IMG/VR virus record: IMGVR_UViG_3300021371_001392
Span: 1-20,045 of that record
DNA from: a virus
Length of the DNA stretch: 20,045 nt
Reading direction: 5' to 3' (one strand)
The position numbers and the translations under genes are program-made. How positions within the stretch are numbered: the first letter of the stretch is position 1; every line of letters starts with the position of its first letter. Shown here one piece after another: positions 1-7,739 of the stretch. Under the pieces are notes generated by a model. It searched no databases. It was given only the letters and a program-made list of their open reading frames with translations, and had not been told where the DNA came from.

Positions 1-1440
1 GTGGTCCCAGCTAATTTTGTGGCTGAGGTAGTTGGGACAACGGTGGTATTGGGTTGGGATTTTCCTTTACCGTTAGAGACTCCGCTAGTGCAGATTCACC
101 GCCGCCCGGACTTCCGCGAGGGGGATGGTGGTTGGACTTCCATCACCAAGGAGGCGGTTGAGGGTTACGTGGATGAATATTTACCTGCGTTCCCACAGGC
201 CAACTCTGACGCCAAATGGGAGTACCGTATTCGTGGTTTCAGCTACAAGCTGGATGGTACGCCTATTGCTTCGGTTTGGAGTGACACTATCACGGTGGAG
301 GACGTAGATCGAACGCCGCCTGTTGTCGATCCTGAGCCTGAGCCTAGTGAGTTTAGGGCATTAGATCGTATAGGTAAAACGTCGGCGGAAAACAAGTTGT
401 GGCGTGCGCCCGCGATGCGTGCTGGTCGGACTGGTCGCGTTGCTCAAGGTAATATTGGGGATGTGCGGCGTGGGGACTGGACTGAGGGGGATCTTCTTAC
501 AGAGGACATTGCGGCGACTTGTCAGTCGCAGTGGGCGAGTAACATGCATGTTGATACTGCGCCGCGTCCTGGCACGTATACGTGGAAGAACATTGAGTGT
601 ACTAACTCAGATGGAGACGTAGGGCAAACTCAAAACCTTTGGGGCGCTAGGGAGCATTACGTTCCAGAGAGGGTCATTGAGGATTGCGATTACTCTTGGA
701 TGAAAGAGCACGGTATGTACATTTCTCCTCAAGAGGGTTCTACGGTAAAGAGGTCTACGTTTGTAAACGTAGGTGCTCAGGGTCTTCAGTATGCTCACCG
801 TCCGGCTGCGAAGCCTGACAAGCCTAGTTCTTACCCGAACAACCATTCGTACACCAAGAAGCCGACGTACATCGTAGATGACTGTCACATGATTGATTGT
901 GGTAAGTTCGCGGGGCGAGGATCTTTTTCTCTGACCTACTTTACTTGCGGGTCAGTGAACTATCCAGGCACCATCAAGGTTAGTAACTCTTCGTTCGTAG
1001 CTAACTGGGACGAACCTAACCCGGACTACTTCGGTGATTACCATGCTACGGGTGCATTTGTATGTACTCATGGTGGTTGGTCTGACTCCAATGTCTGGAC
1101 GGGTGGGTGCCAGTATGAGCTAGTAGAATTAAAGAACAATCTTTATGACTACACCACTCCTGACCGTAACATTGTTGCTATACGATCTGCTGACAACATT
1201 GTAATTGAAGATTGTGCTTTCATTATTCGTGAAAACCATCGGAACAAGGCTGCTGTATCCATTGACTCCTATGTTGACGATCCTACAATCAAGAGTAACA
1301 CGATTACGTTACGTAACGTACACGCTCCTGGAGAGGTGGTTAAGGTAACCGGAGCAGGAAGCACAAGTTTGCATTGCCCTGGAGAAGAGGTTATCATTGA
1401 CGCGCGTACTGGTGTGGAGATTTCAAGGAGTTCTCTTTGA
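1..1440 (+). CDS. Tail adhesin/tail fibre with FN3-like and beta-helix regions (5' end cut by window)
   Basis: The reading frame is open from the first base, so the gene probably begins upstream; the GTG at position 1 may be an internal Val codon. Residues about 3-105 look like a fibronectin type III domain: an initial P-x-N motif, alternating beta strands, a W in strand B (LGWDF), a Tyr-Arg strand (WEYRIRGF) and a closing S-x-W-S-x-x segment. A short Pro/Glu linker (PEPEPSEF) follows. From about residue 195 to the end there are repeated short strands of the type found in right-handed parallel beta-helices (VIEDCDYS, VDDCHMIDCG, IKVSNSSF, IVIEDCAF, ITLRNVHA), as in phage tailspikes and polysaccharide-binding fibres. 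The likely role is host-surface recognition at the tail. No catalytic residues could be assigned. G+C is higher than in the following genes, especially in the first 600 bases, which would suit a laterally exchanged adhesin. The stop overlaps the start of the next gene. Confidence 0.65.
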   Translation: MVPANFVAEVVGTTVVLGWDFPLPLETPLVQIHRRPDFREGDGGWTSITKEAVEGYVDEYLPAFPQANSDAKWEYRIRGFSYKLDGTPIASVWSDTITVEDVDRTPPVVDPEPEPSEFRALDRIGKTSAENKLWRAPAMRAGRTGRVAQGNIGDVRRGDWTEGDLLTEDIAATCQSQWASNMHVDTAPRPGTYTWKNIECTNSDGDVGQTQNLWGAREHYVPERVIEDCDYSWMKEHGMYISPQEGSTVKRSTFVNVGAQGLQYAHRPAAKPDKPSSYPNNHSYTKKPTYIVDDCHMIDCGKFAGRGSFSLTYFTCGSVNYPGTIKVSNSSFVANWDEPNPDYFGDYHATGAFVCTHGGWSDSNVWTGGCQYELVELKNNLYDYTTPDRNIVAIRSADNIVIEDCAFIIRENHRNKAAVSIDSYVDDPTIKSNTITLRNVHAPGEVVKVTGAGSTSLHCPGEEVIIDARTGVEISRSSL

Positions 1441-1664
1441 GGCGTAAAACCCTCAGTAGAAAGCAATACAGAAACAAGGACGGCAAGTTTTTTGAGAAGC
1501 AAGAAAACTTTAGAAAAAAGCTTACCTACCTTACCATACTAAATAATAAAAGAAAGTTCGGAAAGGACTTCAAACATCAGCATAAGACTGATAGGATAAA
1601 TAATGAATGTACCCAAACTGATGAGACGTTTAGCTGTCTTGCCCGTAAAAAGTGGACACCGTAA
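1437..1664 (+). CDS. Small basic hypothetical protein (75 aa, TTG start)
   Basis: The product is not recognised. The start is TTG and overlaps the adhesin stop (TTGA). It is supported by an excellent Shine-Dalgarno AAGGAG at 1425-1430, six bases upstream. The N-terminal half is strongly basic (MRRKTLSRKQYRNKDGKFF), with many Lys/Arg and few acidic residues. That is compatible with nucleic-acid binding, but no fold is visible. The 3' end overlaps the next gene by 62 bases, which is long for a phage gene pair, so one of the two could be non-coding. The strong ribosome binding site favours this one being translated. It is probably co-transcribed with the adhesin. No Met lies within the frame, so no alternative ATG start exists. 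Confidence 0.5.
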   Translation: MRRKTLSRKQYRNKDGKFFEKQENFRKKLTYLTILNNKRKFGKDFKHQHKTDRINNECTQTDETFSCLARKKWTP

Positions 1665-1806
1665 GGTGTTAGCTCGTAGGTTAGGTGTAGACCCTATAAC
1701 TATGAAAGCACCTGAAGCTAAGGTTAAGGCTGCTGTAGTAGAAGAACCTAAGAAAAAGGTCAGAAAGAAGAAAACTCCGACGCAAGTTAAAAAAGATTTA
1801 GATTGA
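1603..1806 (+). CDS. Small basic Lys-rich hypothetical protein (67 aa)
   Basis: The product is not recognised. The ATG is preceded by AGGA at 1593-1596, six bases upstream. The N-terminal 35 residues are basic and amphipathic (KLMRRLAVLPVKSGHRKVLARR). The C-terminal part is an Ala/Glu/Lys-rich, probably disordered tail containing KKKVRKKKTPTQVKK. The composition resembles histone-like or nucleic-acid-binding tails, but that is inference from composition only. A rho-independent terminator begins nine bases after the stop, so this is the last gene of the + strand unit. It overlaps the preceding frame by 62 bases, and its last nine bases overlap a convergent small gene on the - strand. Confidence 0.5.
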   Translation: MNVPKLMRRLAVLPVKSGHRKVLARRLGVDPITMKAPEAKVKAAVVEEPKKKVRKKKTPTQVKKDLD

Positions 1807-1941
1807 GTCTACAGGGGCTGGAGAGGTATTGTTCCCTCCGGTCCTTTTTCTCTTCCTTCGTCTGCCTATGGGCTTGGTATTATCTCCTAAGACCTTAGAC
1901 TTTGTTCGCATACCCTTGATTTTAGGTTTTCGTCTCTTCAT
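1798..1941 (-). CDS. Tiny Arg/Lys-rich protein (47 aa) coupled to the glycosyltransferase
   Basis: This short - strand frame starts with ATG at 1941-1939, overlapping the TGA of the glycosyltransferase gene in an ATGA arrangement, and ends in TAA at 1800-1798. The product is extremely basic: MKRRKPKIKGMRTKSK at the N-terminus and GRRRKRKRTGG in the middle, with a short Ser/Pro/Asp tail. The family is not recognised. The ATGA overlap suggests translation by re-initiation, because no clear Shine-Dalgarno is seen. It fills the otherwise empty 130-base gap between the convergent units and overlaps the + strand terminator and the last nine bases of the + strand small gene. Composition suggests nucleic-acid binding. 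A chance frame in a purine-rich stretch remains possible. Confidence 0.45.
   Translation of the reverse strand: MKRRKPKIKGMRTKSKVLGDNTKPIGRRRKRKRTGGNNTSPAPVDSI
1815..1850 (+). terminator. Rho-independent terminator after the adhesin/small-protein unit
   Basis: A 12-base arm (1815-1826) can pair with 1833-1844 around the six-base loop TATTGT. The pairing includes one A-C mismatch and three G-T wobbles. The run TTTTTCTCTT follows at 1845-1854. It lies nine bases after the last + strand stop. The hairpin also lies within the small - strand frame, so it would matter only for + strand transcripts. Confidence 0.55.
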
Positions 1942-2627
1942 ACAGACATAGGTAGTTCAGTATTATCTATAAATGCAGTGCGGTTAGCGTGCCAAGACTC
2001 ACGACCCACCAAATTCCCTAAAGAATGGTGTATCATGTTGATAAATACGGCTTTGTTAGTGAGTCCGGCCTTAAAAGCTTCAACAGTGTAGTGAATATCG
2101 TAGAAATCCCACTCTCCGCTGAAGTATTTGGGCTTTTGGAGACCTATTTTCTTGATTGTACTTGCTTTTGCGGCTAAAAACAAGCCATCAAGGCATACTA
2201 CGCTACCTGGGTTCCCGTAAACGGTCTTGAGTATCTCCCCAGCACCATTTTCCTGGTGATGAACACACCCACGATGCAATCCTTTCTTCCAATTGTCTTG
2301 GTTCCACCACACAGCGTCCTCACTAAGTAAGGTAGTACCTGCTGGTCCAATGAATCCGGTGCTAGGGTTAGCTAATTCTTCCTGTAGTTTGGCTAAAAAC
2401 TGCTCAGAGCTATCAAGAATCTGTATGTCATCATGACAAAGTATCCATGTATCATCAGGGTTATACTCTACAGAAGAAAAAGCCTTATCATAAGCTTCAA
2501 ATATTGATTTTTGGTTGACCAAGATTTTTGTTTTGATACCACAAGAAGCAAAGAATGTAACTAAATTACTTGTCGTTAAGGTTATTTCTTCACGGGAACG
2601 GGTACATATAGCAGCATAGATGGTCAT
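1938..2627 (-). CDS. StrF-like family 2 glycosyltransferase (229 aa)
   Basis: This is a predicted cytoplasmic glycosyltransferase of the GT-A/StrF-like type (Glyco_tranf_2_5 family by recognition). It begins with a short beta strand (MTIYAAICTRSREE), has a central HDDIQIL motif at residues 65-71 corresponding to the DxD-like nucleotide-sugar/metal site, and a VVCLDGLFLA segment at 143-152 typical of the second half of the fold. A GEWDFYDIHY motif at 171-180 and a late IHHSLG at 199-204 match the acceptor side and C-terminal His. There is no signal peptide or membrane segment. The length is normal for the family. In phages such enzymes can glycosylate virion proteins or modify bases or host surface sugars; the target here is unknown. 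Location between an adhesin and the terminase makes virion or fibre glycosylation a reasonable inference. No good Shine-Dalgarno is seen; a -10-like TATTAT lies about 18 bases upstream of the ATG, implying a very short leader. Confidence 0.75.
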   Translation of the reverse strand: MTIYAAICTRSREEITLTTSNLVTFFASCGIKTKILVNQKSIFEAYDKAFSSVEYNPDDTWILCHDDIQILDSSEQFLAKLQEELANPSTGFIGPAGTTLLSEDAVWWNQDNWKKGLHRGCVHHQENGAGEILKTVYGNPGSVVCLDGLFLAAKASTIKKIGLQKPKYFSGEWDFYDIHYTVEAFKAGLTNKAVFINMIHHSLGNLVGRESWHANRTAFIDNTELPMSV

Positions 2628-2693
2628 GATTGATATTTAAACACTATAATAAAATAAGGTTATAATATAAGAGTAGTTTTTATAGAGGAATTC
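2628..2693. promoter_or_regulatory. Divergent promoter region (glycosyltransferase / terminase)
   Basis: This is the 66-base gap between divergent starts. It contains ACACTATAATA at 2641-2651, which also occurs exactly between the UvsW and gp26-like genes. Read on the + strand it holds the -10 hexamer TATAAT; read on the - strand it holds TATTAT. A second TATAAT is at 2661-2666 and suits the + strand terminase, whose Shine-Dalgarno GAGGAA is at 2685-2690. No convincing -35 box was found. Confidence 0.5.
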
Positions 2694-4241
2694 ATGGAAA
2701 AAAATCAAATTGTAGAAGAATTTAGGAAGTGTAAGGAGAATCCCTCACACTTCATCAGTGAACACATAAAAGTAACCCACCCAGTGCGTGGGTTAGTGCC
2801 GTTCAAGCTTTATCCTTTTCAAGAGACTATTCTAAGTGATTTACAGGACCATCGGTTCAACATTCTACGTAAATTCCGTCAGGCGGGGTGTACCACTATT
2901 GCCGCAGCGTACAGTCTTTGGATGATCATTTTCCAAAAGCACAAATCAGTTATTATTTTGTCTAAAGGTGATGCTGAAAGTACTGAGGTTCTTGACCGAA
3001 TCAAGATTATGTATGACGAACTTCCTTCCTGGCTAAAGCCTGGGATTGCTGAGGATAACAAACACACTCTGAAGCTCAAAACAGGATCTACCATCAAGTC
3101 TCGTCCCAGCGGTAAGCAGTCAGGTCGTTCTCTAGCTGGTTCTATGCTTATTATTGACGAGGCTGCGTTCATTGAGCATATTGATACGATTTGGGCTGCT
3201 GTATATCCAATTATCTCTACTGGTGGTCGAGCATTTGTTCTCTCTACGGTAAACGGTATCGGTAACTGGTATCACGATGTCTACACCAAAGCCTTGGCTG
3301 GAGAGAACTCCTTCAACCCCATCGACATTGAGTGGACAGAGCATCCTGAGTATAGGCGCAATAACGACTACCAGCATCTTTACGATGAGATGGGGGAAAA
3401 GGGTCTCAACATTGATGATTGGGAAAAAACTACTCGCTCCAATATGCCCCACAAGCAATGGCTTCAGGAGTACGAATGTAACTTCCTTGGCACAGGTGAA
3501 ACGTATATTGAGGGACAAATACTAAAAAATATAAAAGATTCTGTATCAGAAGAATGGTTCAGTAAATACAATAACAGGATGCGTGTTTGGCAAGACCCTC
3601 AACCGCATTATTCTTACATAATCGCCGTTGACACTGCTTTGGGGCGGGATCGAGACTATTCAGCGTTTCAGATCATAAATACGTACAATGGGCAGCAGGT
3701 AGCAGAATTTTATAGCAATAAAACCCCTATCAACGATTTTGCTCAGATACTTTCTAATGAAGGTACACTATATAATACAGCCCATATAATCTGTGAAAGG
3801 AATACTATAGGCAACAACTTAATTGATTGGCTTTATAATGTTCTTGAGTACGAGAACCTTTGGGCAGACGATAAGGGTGACCTTGGGTTCCAAGTCACTG
3901 CTAGAAACAGGGACAGCATCTTAGCTGAACTTGAGGAAGCAGTTAGAACAGACTTGGTAAAGATAAACTCTTCTCGAACTGTAGACGAGCTATTCACTTT
4001 TGTAATTACTGAAAACGGGAAGGTTGAAGCGGAAAAGAATTGTCATGACGACCTAGTTATGTCCTTGGCATTAGCTGTCCACTGTTATCGCAATCTTCTT
4101 GACTCCACTCCCCTAGAGTTTATCTCTAATAACGAAAACCTTGAGCAAAAACCACTTCCACTATCGCGCTCTACTGAGGTTACCCTCACAACTGCTGGTG
4201 GACAAATCAAAAAGGAAGATTATAGATGGCTGATGAATTAA
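2694..4241 (+). CDS. terL: Terminase large subunit, T4 gp17-like (515 aa)
   Basis: This is the DNA-packaging motor: an ATPase that translocates DNA through the portal, plus a headful nuclease. The N-terminal ATPase shows an adenine-binding-type FKLYPFQ at 37-43, a deviant Walker A RKFRQAGCTT at 59-68, Walker B MLIIDEAA at 151-158 and the coupling motif STVNG at 184-188. The C-terminal RNase H-like nuclease has three acidic clusters: D313 in AVDTALGRDRDYS, E368 in ICERN, and D452/D453 in HDDLVMSLALA. The usual Walker A lysine is replaced by Cys65; K60 or R62 may serve instead, as in other deviant terminase loops. The length is somewhat shorter than T4 gp17. Shine-Dalgarno GAGGAA at 2685-2690 fixes the start. 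The 3' end overlaps the portal gene by 16 bases. No small terminase gene was recognised in the window. Confidence 0.95.
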   Translation: MEKNQIVEEFRKCKENPSHFISEHIKVTHPVRGLVPFKLYPFQETILSDLQDHRFNILRKFRQAGCTTIAAAYSLWMIIFQKHKSVIILSKGDAESTEVLDRIKIMYDELPSWLKPGIAEDNKHTLKLKTGSTIKSRPSGKQSGRSLAGSMLIIDEAAFIEHIDTIWAAVYPIISTGGRAFVLSTVNGIGNWYHDVYTKALAGENSFNPIDIEWTEHPEYRRNNDYQHLYDEMGEKGLNIDDWEKTTRSNMPHKQWLQEYECNFLGTGETYIEGQILKNIKDSVSEEWFSKYNNRMRVWQDPQPHYSYIIAVDTALGRDRDYSAFQIINTYNGQQVAEFYSNKTPINDFAQILSNEGTLYNTAHIICERNTIGNNLIDWLYNVLEYENLWADDKGDLGFQVTARNRDSILAELEEAVRTDLVKINSSRTVDELFTFVITENGKVEAEKNCHDDLVMSLALAVHCYRNLLDSTPLEFISNNENLEQKPLPLSRSTEVTLTTAGGQIKKEDYRWLMN

Positions 4242-5986
4242 AAGATCTAGAGGAAGGGTATACTAATTTCGGTAACTCCGGGCAAAATACTAGTACTTAT
4301 TACGTACCTACGGGACCCATTGGAAAATTCTTCGCTAAGTTTTTTGCTACAAAAGCAATTCCTGCACTAAATCGAGAAATAAGTGGTTCTGGGGGTCCTG
4401 TCCCCGCCCAAGGTGACACAATCGTAACGACGGATGTTATCAAAGAAGGTGGGGTCGCAGGGTCTGTATCACGAAACCCCGTAATGCCTCAGACGGAAAT
4501 GAACCGCAAGAAGCGTTACCGCGACTATGAAGAGATGGACGAGTACCCTGAGATTGGTTCAGCGTTCGACATCTACGCAGACGATTGTTGTCAGAAAGGA
4601 CAGAAGGGAGAGCGGTGGACGATTGATGCAGACAATAGTGCCGCAGTGGAAGAGGTAAATCGGTTATTTGAGCATATTAGGATGGATAAGATTATCTGGG
4701 ATATTGCTCGTAACACCTGTAAGTATGGTGATTGCTTCACCGAAATGATTGTCAATGTAGATAAGCCGAAAGAAGGTATCAAAAAACTAAAAGTCCTTAA
4801 CCCCAATTTCATTATTAGAGTTGAGGATGAGTACGGCTATCTCAAGAAGTTCCTTCAGGAGGTTCCTGATTTGAATTCCGTAGACACTTACGGGGCGGGA
4901 TACGGGCCTGAAAAGCCCGTAAAGTATATTGAATTAGATCGCCACCAGATAGTTCACTTCAGACTCCACACCAGTGATCCGCTCTTTTACCCTTATGGTA
5001 AGAGTATCGCAGCATTATGCCATCGCACCTTCCGAAATCTAAAGATGATGGAAGATGCTATGATGATTTACCGCTTATCCCGCGCTCCTGAGCGCAGGAT
5101 TTTTTATGTAGATACAGGCAACCTGCCCACCAGTAAGGCTGAGATGTTTATCGAGCGTATCAAACAAAAGTTCAAGAAAGAGAAATTCTATCAAAACAAC
5201 TCCAGTCAAGTAAACGCACGATACAACCCAATGTCTATGGACGAGGATTTCTTTGTTGCTACTCGTAATGGAAAGGGGACTAAAATTGACACGCTTCCTG
5301 GAGCACAAAACCTTGGAGAAATTGAGGATGTTCGCTACTACCGTGACAAGCTCCTTGCGGCTCTAAAGATTCCTAAAGACTTTATTGTTGAAAAGGATAG
5401 CTCTCCTGAGCGTAAAGCTAACCTTGCTTCTCTAGATGTAAAGTTTGCCAGGACTATTCAGCGTATTCAGATTGACGTACAGACGGGTCTTGAGAACATT
5501 GCCAAGCGACACCTTCAGCTTCGTGGATACCCTGCTTCTATTATAAAGAAGCTGCGTATCTTCTTACCTGAGCCTTCAGACATGAGTGCTAAGCGTAAGC
5601 TGGACTTGGATGAGCAGAAGACTAGGGTTGTACAGGCTGTCAAAGGTCTTGACCTTATTCCTGACGAGCAACTTTACAAAGAATATTTCGACTACACTGA
5701 GCAAGAAATAGAAGTTATAAAATCTCAGATGGAAGAACAACGTGAGAAAGCGCAAGAGATGGAAGCTAAGTCAGCTTCAGTAGCTGGCGGCGGCGGCGGT
5801 GCTCCTCCTGGTGGAGGGCCCGGATATGGGGAAGCTGGATTGAATGGAGGAGCCGAGGGAGCAGAAAATGTTCCGCCTACCGCAAACGAATCTATCGACC
5901 CCATAGCATATGTACTTGAGTCCAGTTTGATGGACGAAAACCAAAGGCGGGTTCTTACTCGCATAATAGAAAAACAGAACCTATAA
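4226..5986 (+). CDS. Portal protein, T4 gp20-like (586 aa)
   Basis: The product forms the dodecameric portal ring at the unique head vertex, docking terminase and later the neck. It shares characteristic stretches with T4 gp20: an RYRDYEEMDEYPEIGSA helix near residue 98, GDCFTEMIVNVDKPKEGIKKL near 170, IYRLSRAPERRIFYVDTGN at about 281-299, a DTLPGAQNLGEIEDVRYY segment near 355, and a long C-terminal helical region. After the core there is an unusual Gly/Pro-rich linker at about residues 517-545, encoded by a GGC repeat near 5786, then a helical tail of about 40 residues ending IIEKQNL. The start is supported by AAGGAAG about seven bases upstream, inside the terminase gene. Overlap with terminase and an 11-base gap to the next gene indicate one operon. 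Confidence 0.93.
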   Translation: MADELKDLEEGYTNFGNSGQNTSTYYVPTGPIGKFFAKFFATKAIPALNREISGSGGPVPAQGDTIVTTDVIKEGGVAGSVSRNPVMPQTEMNRKKRYRDYEEMDEYPEIGSAFDIYADDCCQKGQKGERWTIDADNSAAVEEVNRLFEHIRMDKIIWDIARNTCKYGDCFTEMIVNVDKPKEGIKKLKVLNPNFIIRVEDEYGYLKKFLQEVPDLNSVDTYGAGYGPEKPVKYIELDRHQIVHFRLHTSDPLFYPYGKSIAALCHRTFRNLKMMEDAMMIYRLSRAPERRIFYVDTGNLPTSKAEMFIERIKQKFKKEKFYQNNSSQVNARYNPMSMDEDFFVATRNGKGTKIDTLPGAQNLGEIEDVRYYRDKLLAALKIPKDFIVEKDSSPERKANLASLDVKFARTIQRIQIDVQTGLENIAKRHLQLRGYPASIIKKLRIFLPEPSDMSAKRKLDLDEQKTRVVQAVKGLDLIPDEQLYKEYFDYTEQEIEVIKSQMEEQREKAQEMEAKSASVAGGGGGAPPGGGPGYGEAGLNGGAEGAENVPPTANESIDPIAYVLESSLMDENQRRVLTRIIEKQNL

Positions 5987-5996
5987 GGAGATATAA

Positions 5997-7712
5997 ATGT
6001 TTACCCACCTATTTGAAGAGCGAGATAAAAAAATTACCCAGCTAGTAAAGCTTGGAGATTGTATTGGTCGTAGCTTACGTGAAAACGTAATGCTGTTTAG
6101 TATTGATGGTGATAATCATCAAGTTACTTATCTTACTGAGAGCCGTAAGGTTATCTCAGGAGACTATTCCTTAGATGGAGATGTTAGTATTACTAACATT
6201 ACCGTAGAGGATGCCTCAGTATTTGAGGATGGAACTCGTTTTGATGAGTTTGTATCAAAGAAAATTGAAAGCTTTGTAGAGAGCGTCCATTACGGCGAAT
6301 ACGCCTCTGCTGACAGTAGCTTCTCTGACGTTCTCAGTCTTTGGGAAAACCGCTTGAAGTTAGGAGGTATTCAACAGCGTCTTTCTGAGCAAAGTAATCG
6401 TTTATCTTCTGTTGAAAAAATCATTGAGTCAGAGGAATTCCAGCAAGTCCTGGAAGTTACTCCTCAACTAATCAGCTTCTTGAGTGAGAACATGGAAAAG
6501 ATTACTAAGGTTCCTGAAGTACGAAACGCTGTAAATCTTTCCAACTCAGTATCTCAGGCTTTCGATTTCCCTCGTCTTACTCTTGAGGAGATTGAGGAGA
6601 ACGGTGAGTATGTTCTTGTAGATGGTGTAAACGAAAGTATTTATGAAATGGTTTGCCGACAGGAATTAGTCAAGCGCGAACTTCTAGAGTCCAAGCGAGA
6701 GTTTGATGTTGTTTGGGCTAGTAACCCTACGATCTCTACGCTTGCTTCTTGTATCTTTGAGAATGAAGAAACTACTGTCATGGCTTTAGCTGAAGCTATC
6801 CGTGAAGTTCCTTATATCTGTTTAGCTTCTAAGCGTAGTCTATTCAACACGTTCAGCAACTGCTTGAGCCAAGTCGATGGTGCCACTGCCGTAAACGAGC
6901 GTGAGATCCAGGCATTTGCATCAAAGATATTTGAATACAAGAAGGATGCCCGCGAAGTATTCGTAAAGCAAATTAATGAGAAGTATGGTGTCAATGTACA
7001 AAACCTTACGGATCCCGCTTCCTTCCGCAGTCTCGCTAACACGCAGGTTGTTATTTTTGAGGCTTTAAGTCGTCTTGCTCCTAAGGCTACTGTACTTAAG
7101 AGTGTTCTGTCAGAAATGGCTACGTCCCTCAAAGGTAAGCATGGCGTTGAATGTATTGATATCAACGAGTACCTTTTAGAAACCTTTGTTCAGGCTGGTT
7201 ACGATAAGCTAATCTCTGAGGGAGAAAAAGAAAAGAAAATAGACTTCAAGCGCGTATCCCAGGAGATTAATGACATCCAAGATCTAGTTCTTTCACTAAA
7301 AGAGAAGCTTGCTACTAAAGATTCTATGAATCCAGAAGACGAAGCTACTGATGATATGAAAGACGATCATGACGACGGCTCTAAAAAGGCCCCTGCTAGT
7401 TCCGAGGAGATAGGGGTAGAAGAAGCCGTAGACTCTAAAAAAGGCGAAGAGAAGGCAGCACAGAAACCTGAGAGCGAAGCTTCTGGTGAAGAGGACCTTG
7501 TTAGTCAGGTAGCCTCTGCTGTATCTGCTGAACAACGAGCCGAAGAAGAAAAGGCTGCTCAGGAAGAAGACCCTGCTAATGAGTCTGGTGTAGAAGAATT
7601 ACAAGCTGAGATGGGAGACAAGACTACCGACGACATGGTAGATGAGTTATCCGATCTAGAAGCTATTGTGGCAGACCTAGCTAGTCAGTTTGATGATGAA
7701 GATAAAGACTGA
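5997..7712 (+). CDS. Putative head-core/scaffold-like protein with acidic tail (571 aa)
   Basis: The family is not recognised. A perfect ribosome binding site, AAGGAG at 5985-5990, precedes the ATG. Residues 1 to about 435 look mostly helical with coiled-coil-like stretches (for example LGGIQQRLSEQSNRLSSVEK near 123-142 and VSQEINDIQDLVLSLKEKL near 419-437). From about residue 440 to the end the chain is low-complexity and very rich in Glu, Asp, Ala and Ser (PEDEATDDMKDDHDDG, ending FDDEDKD). There is no signal peptide or membrane segment and Cys is rare. The position directly after the portal, where T4 has its prohead core and protease genes, and the helical-plus-acidic build suggest an internal scaffold or head-core protein. 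No protease motif was found. Other structural roles are possible. A 27-base gap separates it from the next gene. Confidence 0.45.
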   Translation: MFTHLFEERDKKITQLVKLGDCIGRSLRENVMLFSIDGDNHQVTYLTESRKVISGDYSLDGDVSITNITVEDASVFEDGTRFDEFVSKKIESFVESVHYGEYASADSSFSDVLSLWENRLKLGGIQQRLSEQSNRLSSVEKIIESEEFQQVLEVTPQLISFLSENMEKITKVPEVRNAVNLSNSVSQAFDFPRLTLEEIEENGEYVLVDGVNESIYEMVCRQELVKRELLESKREFDVVWASNPTISTLASCIFENEETTVMALAEAIREVPYICLASKRSLFNTFSNCLSQVDGATAVNEREIQAFASKIFEYKKDAREVFVKQINEKYGVNVQNLTDPASFRSLANTQVVIFEALSRLAPKATVLKSVLSEMATSLKGKHGVECIDINEYLLETFVQAGYDKLISEGEKEKKIDFKRVSQEINDIQDLVLSLKEKLATKDSMNPEDEATDDMKDDHDDGSKKAPASSEEIGVEEAVDSKKGEEKAAQKPESEASGEEDLVSQVASAVSAEQRAEEEKAAQEEDPANESGVEELQAEMGDKTTDDMVDELSDLEAIVADLASQFDDEDKD

Positions 7713-7739
7713 ACTACATAAAGGGTAGGAGAGAATTTT

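Noticed and set aside
404-888. Several 60-95 residue Arg-rich frames on both strands inside the adhesin gene
   Set aside because: They have skewed composition, no ribosome binding sites and complete overlap with a well-supported gene; they are shadow frames.
1591-1605. GATAAATAATG as a T4-type late promoter (TATAAATA-like) before the 67-aa gene
   Set aside because: It is a single imperfect match inside an overlapping frame in AT-rich sequence, and the same bases serve as the ribosome-site spacer.
5725-5964. 79-residue Pro/Ala-rich frame on the - strand
   Set aside because: It is the mirror of the portal's Gly/Pro linker, with no ribosome binding site or operon context.
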